Source: Mauremys mutica
Lineage: Eukaryota; Chordata; Testudines; Geoemydidae
NCBI RefSeq assembly: GCF_020497125.1
Contig: NC_059072.1
Span: 76,763,697 to 76,827,696, forward strand
Length of the DNA: 64,000 bases
Reading direction: 5' to 3'
The notes below the pieces were generated by a model that saw nothing but the letters and a program-made list of their open reading frames with translations, had not been told where the DNA came from and searched no databases. Within the stretch, counting starts at the first letter, position 1, and the number at the start of each line of letters is the position of its first letter. Shown piece by piece: positions 1 to 10,694 of this stretch. The position numbers and the translations under genes are program-made.

Positions 1-726
1 AGTTACAAAACTGGAACCTTTCTAGTATTTTGGTTGTTTCTAAGGTAAGGAATTAAACTTTCCATCAGCCGACATGGACTAAGGGGCCTTTAGAAGAACA
101 AGAAGATCAATAATGAGCTGCTTTGGCCCTCTTACTACTATCCTCCCAGAGTTTTTTGTTTGTATTTTCCTTGTTCAGCCCTGGAACTACATAAATTGTA
201 TCATATAGGCCAGGTTCCCTTTAGCTTTCCACACCTCTCGAAAAACAGTTCTCCAGGTGAAACACCTGTTTTGTGATTCTGCTCTAAATTTCCATCAAAA
301 CCAGAAAATGTTTCACATTTATGCCACAAAAATGGAAAAATTTAGATTTTCTCCCATTGGTTCCTAGTGAGCACATCCATTATGGAGGTCACTACACAGA
401 CTTAAATGATCTGCTCAGCACCTTATGCCTAATTCAAAGCCCACTGAAATCAATAGCAGTCTAGAATAAATGGAATTTGTTAACATGTCTCTAGCAGGGC
501 TGTCCCCTTTCTCCATTGTTATTAATTGCCTTCTCCATAGGATCCTTTGCCATCAGGATTAGCTCTTTCTAGGAGCTCTAAATAATTTTCATTTTATATG
601 CAATATTGAGGCAACCCAATTATTCACTGCAGATCTAATTAATTCTTTGCCTTAATTATTTCAGGATAAATTGTTGTTTATGTCTCCATCTCAGGGTTCT
701 GTATATATTTAAAACAAATTTTATTA
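1..726. other. Unique AT-rich sequence, no gene seen
   Basis: I see no coding exon, RNA gene or recognisable repeat here. The longest open frames are short and lack protein-like character. Confidence 0.5.
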
Positions 727-734
727 ATATTGAC

Positions 735-1007
735 CAGTGGTTCACAAACTTGTTCTGTCACTTGTGCGGGGAAAGCCCCTGGTGGACCGGGCCAATTTGT
801 TTGCCTGCTGCATCTGCAGGTTTGGCCGATTGTGGCTCCCAGTGGCCACGGTTCGCTGCTCCAGGCCAATGGGAGCTGCTGGAAGTGGTGACCAGTATGT
901 CCGTTGGCCCACACCACTTCCAGCAGCTCCCATTGGCCTGGAGCAGCGAACGACAGCCCCTGGGAGCCGCAATCGGCCAAACCTGCGGAACAAGTTTGGG
1001 AAACTTG
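735..1007. mobile_element. hAT-type foldback MITE, right arm deleted
   Basis: The left end reads CAGTGGTTCACAAACTTG and the right end CAAGTTTGGGAAACTTG, so the termini are inverted. The middle is a long imperfect palindrome around GGCCAATGGGAGCTG and its complement. The flanks atattgac (727-734) and atatagat (1008-1015) agree at 6 of 8 positions, fitting the 8-bp target duplication of hAT elements. The right arm is shorter than the left, so part of the palindrome has been lost. It encodes nothing; several GC-rich open frames here are by-products of the palindrome. A closer-to-intact relative lies at 32311-32643. Confidence 0.75.
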
Positions 1008-2371
1008 ATATAGATATAGACGAAGATGTGAATATTCAAAGAAAGGTTTACCTGAAAATGTGTTAGCTCGGCTATTGAATTCTATGATATCATTAATGAC
1101 CCTGCATAATTGCTTGATTTAAATTAAATCACACTTTACTCATTTATGAGTGAATAACAATGACTTTGACAACTGAAATCCCTTACACAACACATGGTTA
1201 ACATGTAGTTTTCTTAGTGGTACTTGAATTTCAAGAACTTTGGAAGCTTACTTTAGGGAACCATCTAAATAGTCAGAATCTTACATAGATTATTTGAATC
1301 CTTTGATTCAGCTAAACTGTACTGGGAATCTCATGAGGACCTCATGGTATTTTTTTCTTCTGGGTGGGCTAGAAATACTTTATGAATGACCTTCCTTGTG
1401 CTGTTTTGGTAGCTCAGCTAAAATCAGAAAGTGCAGAATATTACTTAAGTGAAAAATATCAGAACTTTTTCAAATCTCAGAAGAGGTTTTGCTCAGATTT
1501 CTTTTGGGTTTGGGGCACTGAGATACTATGAAGATGAATGTCAATGTAAGAACGAAGATACATAGACGATTGGACTGCAGGGAGAGATGAAGTTGTTGGG
1601 TTAGAACTAACTTTCCCATTTCTAATCTATTAACCTGCCACTGAACATTTTGTGTCAGCCTAATTGCCTTCGACCCATGAGTGTCAGTTCCATATACTGT
1701 AAGGTACTGAGAAATATTTATTAGGTAATAGAAAAATATGTGCTAATAGGAAAGTGCCTTAGGTTTAGAAGTCATAATCAACCATATTCTGATGAGTATG
1801 GTAATAAGAAAGTAGATGTCAGTGAGGGGGTGATGGACAGACAGCTATATTTAGTGGTGGAATCTTGATAAATACATGGAATTCCTATTTATTTTCTATT
1901 CACCAGAAATGTTTACATTTTTCTGCATATTTGGACAACAGGACAAAATCAGCACAAATCATAATTTGAAGTCTCCTGAATATCAGAAATTCAAATTGTG
2001 AAAACAAACTCAACCTCCCTATTATTCAGATGGGGCTAGTTTAACTGCATGTGACCTGGAGCTACCAGATGCATAGGGGGGCAAGAATACTGCTACATCC
2101 CTTCATGAGCAAGAATGTACTTTTCCATATGCAGCCAGCCATGGTGCTGCGGCAGCACCGCCTTTGCCTCTTATTGCTATCCACCTGCACTGAATTATGG
2201 AGCAAGCAGGCCTTGTATTTCCAGAGACTGGAATTCTGCTGGGCCTTACATGGGTTGCACAAGGAAAAAAGGAGGCTCCTCACTCTCTCTCCATGCACTG
2301 TGCACACACCAAGCAGAATATGGCCTTAAATTTTGTCTTGGCCTTAAGTAGGCATAGCTAGAAAGGGTCAA

Positions 2372-2433
2372 GTTCAGCCCTGGTGTGAGTGAGCGTAACT
2401 CCATTGATTTTCACCAGGGTTAAATTTGGAACG
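2372..2433. repeat. Old amniote palindromic repeat fragment
   Basis: The segment has a CTGGTGTGAG...AACTCCATTGATTTTCACCAGGG arrangement, in which CTGGTG and CACCAG face each other around an AACTCCATTGA core. The same core-and-arm layout recurs near 17190, 33395 and 36115. This looks like remnants of one old non-autonomous palindromic family; the class is not certain. Confidence 0.4.
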
Positions 2434-4241
2434 CACTATCTCTATTATGGTGGGGTAAAAGCTAAGGGAAACCTTGACTGGAGCAGAACCGGTGTGGAAC
2501 TTTGGTTTCATGGAGGCAAGTCATAAACAAGAGTCACAGGCATCTTTGCACCTTCTACAAGCTGCAGAACATCATTCTGCTGTGTTTCTCTTCATTACAA
2601 TAGAGAAGGAGGTTTGAGGGTACCATCAGAAGGAGGACCAATGGTTTTGACAGCCCTAAATCCCATGCAGAGAGAGCATGAAAATGCCTAAGGTAATACT
2701 GTAGCCTATGGCCTGTAATAGTGGCATCAGAGCAGTTGGGTAGCTGCGCAGTGCCTGGTAGTTAGCAAAGGAAGTGGAAGGATTCAGACCACCTGTTCAG
2801 AAAATATTTACTCAGCTCTGCAGGAGTTGCTAAGTATGAATGTTGCTGCTGCAGAAGGAATCTAAGTTGATTGGCAACAAGGCAACTGTATCAGAAGTAT
2901 TTTGTGCGTTGTAAATGCTGATTCTGATTTCCAATTGGTGGAAGGCATATTATATTATCTATTTGCATATTATATACTGTTCTTTATATCATCTATGGTT
3001 AATTAATACCCTACACATATCCACAGAGGAGCTGCCCGATACCATAGGTTTTCTCCATAGTTGCAGAACTAGCACAAACACAATTCTCTCTCTCTCAGAT
3101 CATGTCATAGCACACATTCAATCCTTTAAATAGATGTATGAATTCACCAAGGTCTTTCAATTCCCCTCTTCTCATCACTCATTAAGTTTTGCACTGGCAG
3201 GAATTTGGTCACCTATAGACTGTGTAGTCCCAGAAGCCCTTCTCTGCTTGCTTCTGAAACATTACTAAAGAGTATTAATTGCAAATATACCAGTCTTTTT
3301 ATTTTCCTTACACACTATTCATTTGAAGGGATGACTTTGCTCACAGCCCCTATTCTCCTACCTTTGTCCCTTTCCATTTTGTTTCTCTCAGAATGACAGT
3401 CCCAAAGCCCCATGTCTATTTGTAGTTCTCCTTCTAACTCTAAAAGGAGAAACAGGAAACATTTGCTCATTTTCTCTTCAATTCCAATAAAAAGAGTGAG
3501 TGAGAATCCAAGTAGTGCAGGTTTGGGAGGACTTGACAAAACATTAAGTACCAGGCATGAGCAAAGGTTTTCTTTCTCCACTTCCTGCTAACCTGCCAGG
3601 GGAATCACATGCTAAAGGATGTGGTAGAAGATGATCCTTTCCTTCACTCCCACTCCTTTGGTCTGAATGATCTATTAATATTTGGCCAAATGGAAAATGG
3701 ATGTACAAGAACAGTTCTAGAAACTCGCTGAGAGGCACAATAACCATGTCTTTGAGATGATTAACACAGAATGTGCAGCTTGAAATGTGTCTCAGTTTGC
3801 AACTAATCCAAAATGCCCTCACCGAGAATGGTCAGAATATAAATACTGTGAAATCACTTTGTAGATTAAGAACACATTGTTAGTCTATCATGTATTTCAA
3901 GATGGATGGCAGCTAAGAGAAACTGCATAAAAATCTGCTTGAGGGTCAGGATAAGAGATTATTCCTCTTACAGTATTCATTTCCAAAGACATCAGTGTCA
4001 CAGGACATGCTCCACTGCTTCTGTTTTCTTCTACAGATTACTCTGACACCTCCAGTAGGTATTGCTATACAGTTTTTATAGCACTCCACCTTTACCAATT
4101 ATGACAGAGTGCCATAATGTACCAATGCTATTTTCAGTGTTATTCAGTTTCAATCACCTCTTCTCTCACAGGAGGAAGGGGTGGGGGGCAGGGAGGAAGG
4201 AATCAATCTCTCCACCTGCAGATTTCCCTTGCTCTGGCACT

Positions 4242-4270
4242 GCTAGCCAGCCAGCCAGCCAGCCAGCCAC
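4242..4270. repeat. Short (CCAG)n tandem repeat
   Basis: About seven nearly perfect copies of the tetranucleotide CCAG lie in a row. This is simple-sequence DNA with no coding meaning. Confidence 0.85.
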
Positions 4271-4373
4271 TCTCTTCCTCATCACTTCTTTCCTGTGTAC
4301 ATTTCTACTTTCCCAGTTAATGGGCTAATTAACTCTTCAGCTCTCCTCAACCAGGTTGATCTGGTAACCTTTC

Positions 4374-4460
4374 CTCAGTCAGACCCTCTCCAAGAGAACT
4401 AATTGGAGTTATGGGGACCAGAGTGGTAGTTCAGCTGCTGGTTCTCAACACTCTGTCACA
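4374..4460 (+). repeat. Diverged direct repeat, left copy
   Basis: This copy matches 4753-4840 at roughly three of four positions. Shared blocks include GAACTAATT, GACCAGAGTG, CTGCTG and TTCTCA, followed by GTCACA. About 290 bp of pyrimidine-rich sequence separates the copies. The pair could be the ends of an old element or a local duplication; no matching target duplication is obvious. Confidence 0.6.
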
Positions 4461-4752
4461 CACATCCCCCCTTCCTTGGTGAAAAAAAGATTTTCCTTCC
4501 CTCCTTTACCAAAGTGCTTCTTTCTTTGCCTCCAGGTAGGTCCTCTAGGGTGCTCCCTCCACTCCCTTCTAGGGTCTGCCAAATATCCACCAGCAAAAAT
4601 CACACATGGTGGGCAGGGTTCACCCCATAATCCTGTCTCAGCCCATGTCCTCACATCAGGGGCAACCTGCGGGCCCTCTCTCCCCCTTTTGTTGTGACAG
4701 CATCTCTGGCATTGCCCCTCACATTTCTGGTTGCCCAGGGTCTCTGATTCTC

Positions 4753-4840
4753 TCTCATTCAGAATGTCTCCAGGGGAACTAATTAGAAATACAGAGACCA
4801 GAGTGCTGGTTTACCTGCTGATTCTCAGCACTATGTCACA
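4753..4840 (+). repeat. Diverged direct repeat, right copy
   Basis: Partner of 4374-4460. The homology begins around CTCATTCAGA and ends at GTCACA. It has a few small substitutions but no large gap relative to the left copy. Confidence 0.6.
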
Positions 4841-5045
4841 ATCCTCAGTATCACTCTAGTCTCCTTGATAAAGAGTCCAGAAAAAAAAACAGTGGCACTT
4901 TCTACTTGAGAAAATGACTCTCTGGCCATTATGATTATGATTATTTCTGCCTTCTATTGTAAAGATCAGTGGATTGCCCCAGTGGCATACCTTCCAGCCA
5001 AGGATTTTAAAGCATGTTGTTAATATTAATTAATTAAATCCCCAA

Positions 5046-5130
5046 TACTACCACTGTGAAATAGGCAAGTATTGTTAACCTCATTATACAGATGGGGAAA
5101 TGAGGCATGAAGAGGTTAAGTGAGGTAAGC
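5046..5130 (-). repeat. MIR SINE fragment
   Basis: The phrase CAGATGGGGAAATGAGGC followed by AGAGGTTAAGTGAG is the reverse complement of the conserved MIR core (CTCAGTTTCCCCATCTG on its own plus strand). It is an old amniote tRNA-derived SINE relic with no function visible. Confidence 0.8.
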
Positions 5131-5958
5131 CTAAAGTCATGCAAGAAGTGTAAGGGAGAATGTGGAATAGCAGATCTTCTGCCTCTTTGTAGTCTTCTTT
5201 GACCACAAGACCCAAACAAGCCCCTCCCACACAAGCCACACAAGCCAGGGACTGGAAATCAATCCAAGTCCTTTCCTTCCTATGGATCTGACTGTGGGAA
5301 GAGTTGAAAAACAAAGGTAGTGATTAATCGGTAGTTAACCTCATTTTAGGGACTAAATTTAAGCAATATTTGCTCATAGAAAGTGCCTTGTTCAAGCTGC
5401 CAGACACAGAAAAGACTATTAACTGAGTATGTACAGAATATCACCCTAACTGTGATTAGTAAGTATATGATAGAAGTCATGATCACATCATATGAGCCTA
5501 AAGATTCCTTGATGGATTATTCTGGAGGGCATTTTGCAAAAGTGTCACATATCAGAAAGGTTAAAGATCATGTAGCTCCTATGCTGGATCTAACTCATGT
5601 GGGAGTTAATCACCAAATTAAGCTCAGGGACTATATTACATACATTCTTTTTGGTTATGCACACCACCTATGCTGAGCAATGCTACTGTTAACTTCTGCA
5701 TAGATTTTTCTACTATAAGAATTCAGAAACATATATTATTAAATAGGAACATCACTTTATGTCTAAGTTTTTTTGTGATATTCTCTTTGATGATGGGAGA
5801 ATAACTTTTGCTTTTTCATTTTAGCATACAGTATTTTATAATCCTATTCCTCCCCGCATCAGGTCTCTGAACCATTTGCATGCCTCAAACCTATGTGATC
5901 TAACTCAAGAATGTGTCAAACTTTCTTTTTAATGCTAGCAGAAAACGAATTTGTCTAT
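5131..5958. other. No gene recognised
   Basis: Unique sequence up to the LTR element. A 97-codon open frame at 5383-5676 (+) has no motif I recognise, no signal peptide and no splice context. I treat it as chance. Confidence 0.45.
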
Positions 5959-5963
5959 GCTTG

Positions 5964-6812
5964 TGTCATAAACAGATAGTTAAGGGTTAAGGTCTCTTTT
6001 ACCTGTAAAGGGTTAACATGTAGTACCTGGTGACCACCTGACCAAAGGACCAATCAGAGATGAGATAATTTCAAATCTCTGTGGAGGGAAGCCTTTGTCT
6101 TTGTGAGAACTGTTTTTGGATCTAACAGAGAACAGTCATGTCTCCAAGTTCTCCTGGAGTAGTTTCTACTAATTAATAGTGAGTATTAATTAGAAAGGCG
6201 AATTAGTCTTATGATTTGATTTCTACATTTGCAATTGTGTGTTTGCTAAAGGAAATGCTTTATTCCTGTTTGCTGATATTTCTTTTACTGAGAAAAGGGG
6301 GAGAGGGGATTCTCTCCAGAGATTGATAAGGTTATACCCTATGAGTGTCCAGCTTGGGCTCAGAGATTCTGTAGTTTCTTTTTATTCTTTAATAAATTCT
6401 TTTCTATTAAGGACTTGTTGGTCTTTCCTTGGGTGGATTCTCAGGGAAAGGGGAGGGGGAGGTATCCCTCTGTAGTTGGATCCCGGTATCTCTCCTAGGA
6501 AAAGGGAGGGGGGAGGAAGCAGGGGGAATGGTTTGTTTCTCCTGGGTATAAGAACTCCATGGATTTGGGGCTCTTGGAATCCCCTAGGATTTTGGGGAAG
6601 GACTGTGTCTCAATTCACATTTCTTAATTGAGTGGTGGCAGCGAGAAGGAACCCCACCCTAAGGGTTAGGGTGGTGGCAGAATACCTGTGGGTCCCCATC
6701 TTTGAACCCACAAGCTCAAAGTGGGGGTGAGATCCCATAGGACATGGTGGCAGAATACATGCGGGTCCTCACTTTGAAACCGCCCAGTTTCAAGTGAGGG
6801 TAGACTCTGACA
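5964..6812 (+). repeat. 5' LTR of Gmr1-like element
   Basis: It begins TGTCATAAACAG and ends GACTCTGACA, giving the TG...CA ends expected of an LTR. An AATAAA polyadenylation signal lies at 6391-6396. The last 180 bp contain tandem units starting TGGTGGCAG at 6633, 6672 and 6745. Each resembles the start of the primer-binding site that follows the LTR. The partner LTR is 8930-9779. Confidence 0.9.
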
Positions 6813-6824
6813 TGGTGGCAGCGG
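6813..6824 (+). other. Primer-binding site, tRNA-Leu-like
   Basis: TGGTGGCAGCGG directly abuts the LTR end. It is complementary to the 3' end of tRNA-Leu species ending ...CCGCTGCCA plus CCA, as I recall that sequence. After 12 matching bases the match breaks, then GAACC resumes at the position of the T-loop complement. Zero spacing between LTR and primer site is usual for Ty3/Gypsy elements. Confidence 0.65.
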
Positions 6825-7798
6825 AGTTTCGAACCCATTGTTACAAGGAGTTTTTTTCAGCTGGGCTACGCTGAAGGAAGCTATTCTCTTCTTCTAGAGC
6901 AGGAAAGCAACCTGAGAGAAGAGGGAGTTTACAGTTTCAGCCAGGTTGGCTGGAGGAAATTAAGTTCCAGCAGGCTTTGTTGAAAGCAGTTTTTCTTCTG
7001 TTTGCTTGGACAGGCAGCTTCAGGAAAAGGCAGTTTCAAGCAGTTTTCAGGGTTAGGAGGAGTTTTTTTTCTCTGCTGGCTATGCTGAGGAAAAACTCTT
7101 CCCTAGAGGTGTGTCCTTCCTTTGTGATATCAGGTATCACTCAGGATTCCTAAGGTGGGGGGAAGTGCTCGACAAAGTACATTCCCATCCAGTGGGGAAA
7201 ACAGGTTTGGGGGTTGGAGAGAGAAACCCTCCAGCCAGGTTTTTTTTCCCCTGTGTCTTTTAAAATCCTCTGGAGGCAAGGAACTCCCTGCTCAGAGAGT
7301 ACTTAGCAATTGCAAGGGAGAGTTGCAGGGCAGGTTTCCACCTTCTTGGGAGAAGGAGAGGAAGATTGTTTTTTTGGAAACATATTTTCAGCTGGGTTTA
7401 GCTGGGGGAAATAAGGTTTCTAACGGGCTGTGTTAGGAAAGGATTTTTTTTTCTTCTTCTTTTCTTTTTTTTCTTTTTTCTTTGTCTGCTTGAAAACAGC
7501 TAGAAAAGAGGTGCAAGTTTTTCTAGGAGGCTTGTTAGAAAGGACCCCACTGTGAGGTACTTAGCAAGTGCTAGAAACAGGACAAACCAGTTTTTTTGGT
7601 TTTCTCAGTATATCAGCAAACAGCAACTACACATTTGCAAATGAAAAGGTTTTGTTTCTTTTCTATTCAGTCTCTCGGGAATAGAAAGGGTTAGGAATTG
7701 GGAAGCAAGCAACCCAATTCCCTGACTGCAGAGGGGTGTGACCAGCACCAAAAAGCAACACCAGCAAGCCACACATAAAATTCACTGACTGCACAGGG

Positions 7799-8710
7799 GT
7801 GTGGCCAGCACCAGAAGGCACTGTTCCCCATCCCAAGAAATTTCCCACCTACATGGCAGGTGAGGACACTAAGGCCTTCTTCAAAAAGGTTAAAAGAACC
7901 TGCCATGGGTACAGCATCCCTGAAAACCAGTACAAGGACTGGTCAGGAAAGAGGACTTTTGCTGTCTATTACAATTATTCCATCCCCATGCTATTGGGGG
8001 AAGACTTGGCCAACCATGTGCAGCTGGCCAAGAGGGGGGGAGTGGTCACCTGCGGCCAGGCCAAACAAGCAGGCACTCCCATCCCTGTTCCTGAGCCATC
8101 CACCAGGACCCTGTCTGTGTTACCAGAGACCCAGACAGAGGTGGTGGAACCGGATCTCATGCCAACAACTACAGCAGCCATAGTACATCCAGTCCCAGGA
8201 CCGGAACTGGAAAAGCAACCAGCGGCACAACCAGCGCCAGCACTGACGCCAGCGCTTGCAACTCCACCGCCAGGGGGCGCCAACGGGCCTAAACTGGCAG
8301 AAGCAGCAGACAACTCTACCCAAGAGGCTCAGCCAGAGCCTGAAATATCACCTTGTGCACCAGCGGAGAGCGGTCCACAGTCAATGGAAACAACCTCATC
8401 ACCTACATCGCTCCCAGAGGAACTGGTGTCTCCCGCCTCAAGGGAACAGTTCCAGACAGAGCAGGAAGCCGAGAACAGCCTTAAAAAAGCTTGGGCGGCG
8501 GCACGCAGCAACCCACCGCCTCTCAGCTCTTCTACCCAATTCCAGTTTGTTCTAAAACAAGGACTTTTATATAAGTACATTCTTTCTGGTGAACACCAGG
8601 AAGGCCAGCATCCTCAAAGACAGTTGGTAGTTCCAACTAAGTACAGGGACAAGCTCTTAAGCTTGGGCCCTGACATCCCAGTGTGCATTCTGGGGTCAAC
8701 AAAGCAATAA
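7799..8710 (+). CDS. Gag-integrase fusion ORF of deleted retrotransposon
   Basis: A 303-codon open frame. Residues about 13-40 (KKFPTYMAGEDTKAFF and following) align with residues 99-130 of the gag at 62973, so this is the start of the capsid region. The gag start codon and coiled coil found in that relative are deleted, and the first ATG used here is a new one. A Pro/Ala/Gln/Glu-rich stretch follows (about 80-220). The end of the frame (QRQLVVPTKYRDKLLSLG) resembles the start of a Gypsy integrase. Downstream, 8730-8780 still encodes a trace of the integrase zinc-binding region (GMGKDVAKYVRS) out of frame or after the stop. No protease or reverse transcriptase remains. Whether the fusion protein is made is unknown; the frame may be open only because the copy is young. 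Confidence 0.6.
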   Translation: MWPAPEGTVPHPKKFPTYMAGEDTKAFFKKVKRTCHGYSIPENQYKDWSGKRTFAVYYNYSIPMLLGEDLANHVQLAKRGGVVTCGQAKQAGTPIPVPEPSTRTLSVLPETQTEVVEPDLMPTTTAAIVHPVPGPELEKQPAAQPAPALTPALATPPPGGANGPKLAEAADNSTQEAQPEPEISPCAPAESGPQSMETTSSPTSLPEELVSPASREQFQTEQEAENSLKKAWAAARSNPPPLSSSTQFQFVLKQGLLYKYILSGEHQEGQHPQRQLVVPTKYRDKLLSLGPDIPVCILGSTKQ

Positions 8711-8920
8711 CAGGTTAAAAACATTCCTTCCACTGGGATGGGATGGGCAAGGACGTTGCCAAGTATGTCCGCTCAAATGCATACAAAGTGTTCTTCAGTG
8801 TCAAATATCTTGTTGTTTACATACTTAGTAGTATATGTAATAGTGCATGTGTTTTGTTTATCTGTTTATTTTACAGTTCTAGGAGGAAATCACCACCAGT
8901 AGTTCCCACTGTTGGCGATT

Positions 8921-8929
8921 TGGGGGGCG
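8921..8929 (+). other. Short G-rich tract before 3' LTR (polypurine-tract position)
   Basis: TGGGGGGCG lies directly upstream of the 3' LTR, where plus-strand synthesis is primed in LTR elements. It is short and interrupted by a C. Confidence 0.5.
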
Positions 8930-9779
8930 TGTCATAAACAGATAGTTAAGGGTTAAGGTCTCTTTTACTTGTAAAGGGTTAACATGTAGTACCTGGTGAC
9001 CACCTGACCAAAGGACCAATCAGAGATGAGATAATTTCAAATCTCTGTGGAGGGAAGCCTTTGTCTTTGTGAGAACTGTTTTTGGATCTAACAGAGAACA
9101 GTCATGTCTCCAAGTTCTCCTGGAGTAGTTTCTACTAATTAATAGTGAGTATTAATTAGAAAGGCGAATTAGTCTTATGATTTGATTTCTACATTTGCAA
9201 TTGTGTGTTTGCTAAAGGAAATGCTTTATTCCTGTTTGCTGATATTGCTTTTACTGAGAAAAGGGGGAGAGGGGATTCTCTCCAAAGATTGATAAGGTTA
9301 TACCCTATGAGTGTCCAGCTTGGGCTCAGAGATTCTGTAGTTTCTTTTTATTCTTTAATAAATTCTTTTCTATTAAGGACTTGTTGGTCTTTCCTTGGGT
9401 GGATTCTCAGGGAAAGGGGAGGGGGAGGTATCCCTCTGTAGTTGGATCCCGGTATCTCTCCTAGGAAAAGGGAGGGGGGAGGAAGCAGGGGGAATGGTTT
9501 GTTTCTCCTGGGTATAAGAACTCCATGGATTTGGGGCTCTTGGAATCCCCTAGGATTTTGGGGAAGGACTGTGTCTCAATTCACATTTCTTAATTGAGTG
9601 GTGGCAGCGAGAAGGAACCCCACCCTAAGGGTTAGGGTGGTGGCAGAATACCTGTGGGTCCCCATCTTTGAACCCACAAGCTCAAAGTGGGGGTGAGATC
9701 CCATAGGACATGGTGGCAGAATACATGCGGGTCCTCACTTTGAAACCGCCCAGTTTCAAGTGAGGGTAGACCCATGACA
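8930..9779 (+). repeat. 3' LTR of Gmr1-like element
   Basis: It begins TGTCATAAACAG and ends GACCCATGACA. It is almost identical to 5964-6812. Visible differences are acctg/acttg, tattt/tattg, ccagag/ccaaag, and the terminal ctctgaca/cccatgaca. The tandem TGGTGGCAG units near its end are kept. The target duplication gcttg follows at once. Confidence 0.9.
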
Positions 9780-9784
9780 GCTTG

Positions 9785-10237
9785 AAAACTGCTTTATTCT
9801 GCACTCATTTTAGTAGATGTATGTTGATGAAATGTAGATCTATGTTGTATCACAGAAGGTAGAACACAACCTTAGCAATATCAGAAATGAGAGGACCCTA
9901 CTTTTATTTACCTAACCTCCCCTTCTGAGAGTTACTGAAGGTGACTTCTTCAACCACTTTCATAAGTTCAGACCTAGCTTACTTAGTTTTCTAACACCAG
10001 CCATTAGTCCTCAGTAGTGAACTACCAAAATAACTGGAGTGCCTTTAGCTGCAGCACCTGGGTCCCAGCAGCAGGGGAGAAGGAGAAAGAACATTGTCTT
10101 TCTTAATATCTTTATCTAAATATCAGCTGTGGACGCTGCTAGTATCCTTAGACAGGAGACAGATAAAGACATGGAAAAGATGGCAAGAAACAAAACAAGA
10201 AGGAAGGAGGTGTAAATCTTAAGATGGATGCTGTTAA
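9785..10237. other. No gene recognised between two LTR elements
   Basis: Unique sequence of about 450 bp with no repeat, exon or RNA gene that I can support. Confidence 0.5.
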
Positions 10238-10242
10238 AGGGG

Positions 10243-10674
10243 TGTAGGAGGCTAGGGAACCACGGAAGATTCTGTTACGGCTTAGCTTAGGCAGTTCCGT
10301 TTTCTCAGCCTCCGGTTATTGTAGGACACGGCATGCTAGTTTTAACCTGCCGTAACCGGCTGGGACTGCTGCGTGGCAAGCCCCTGGCTGTTGGCCAGGG
10401 GGGCAGCCCCGGAGGGTGGAGAGTTCCTATTGCATTATGTATGAGCTGGTTTGCTGCTGTTTGTATAAAATGAGCATGCTTTGTGTTTGTTTTCGGACTT
10501 CACCCCAGGCCGAGCTACAGGGCGCTGGGTCCCCGTCTCAGTGACAGCAACGCTTGGGGTCCCCGTTGCAGATGTGTCACTTTACCTTCATTAAAGCCAA
10601 TAACTCACAGTGTGTGTGGGCCTCGTTCTTACAGAGCACCTTGGGAGGGCCCCCGGCCTCCCTGGTACGTAACA
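10243..10674 (+). repeat. 5' LTR of retrovirus-type element
   Basis: It begins TGTAGGAGG and ends ACGTAACA. A TATA-like TATAAAA lies at 10464-10470 and an ATTAAA polyadenylation signal at 10590-10595. Transcription would therefore start near 10495, giving a short U3-R-U5 layout. GC content is higher than that of the surrounding DNA. Confidence 0.9.
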
Positions 10675-10676
10675 TT

Positions 10677-10694
10677 TGGCGCAGCGAGCAGGGT
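10677..10694 (+). other. Primer-binding site matching tRNA-Ser(UGA)
   Basis: TGGCGCAGCGAGCAGGGT begins two bases after the 5' LTR. It is the complement of ACCCTGCTCGCTGCG plus CCA, the 3' end of a vertebrate tRNA-Ser(UGA) as I recall it, an 18-base match. This is an uncommon primer among vertebrate retroviruses. Confidence 0.7.

Larger units (their letters stand above)
1016..4373. other. Long stretch without genes
   Basis: AT-rich sequence with no exon that I can support. An open frame at 2051-2329 has no recognisable domain and an overlapping antisense frame of similar length, so I do not call it a gene. A short old palindromic repeat and a CCAG run inside it are listed separately. Confidence 0.5.
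5964..9779 (+). mobile_element. Young non-autonomous Gmr1-like (Ty3/Gypsy) LTR retrotransposon
   Basis: The element has two near-identical LTRs of about 850 bp, a tRNA-Leu-like primer site and a G-rich tract before the 3' LTR. A perfect 5-bp target duplication flanks it: gcttg at 5959-5963 and at 9780-9784. By eye the LTRs differ at only three substitutions plus a change in the last ten bases, so insertion was recent. The interior is only about 2.1 kb, with a long leader and one 303-codon frame that joins a gag fragment to the start of integrase. Protease, reverse transcriptase and RNase H are absent. The leader matches that of the element at 61471, which has an intact SCAN-like gag. A Gmr1-like assignment fits because that group carries SCAN-type gag and has integrase upstream of reverse transcriptase. 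It would need enzymes in trans to move. Confidence 0.85.

Noticed and set aside
678..1066. Several overlapping open frames on both strands, 83-109 codons
   Set aside because: They lie in the GC-rich palindrome of a hAT MITE. Frames on both strands encode mirror versions of the same words, as expected for a foldback sequence, not genes.
2051..2351. Possible small host gene (92 codons)
   Set aside because: No signal peptide, domain or splice context, and equally long frames occur on the opposite strand.
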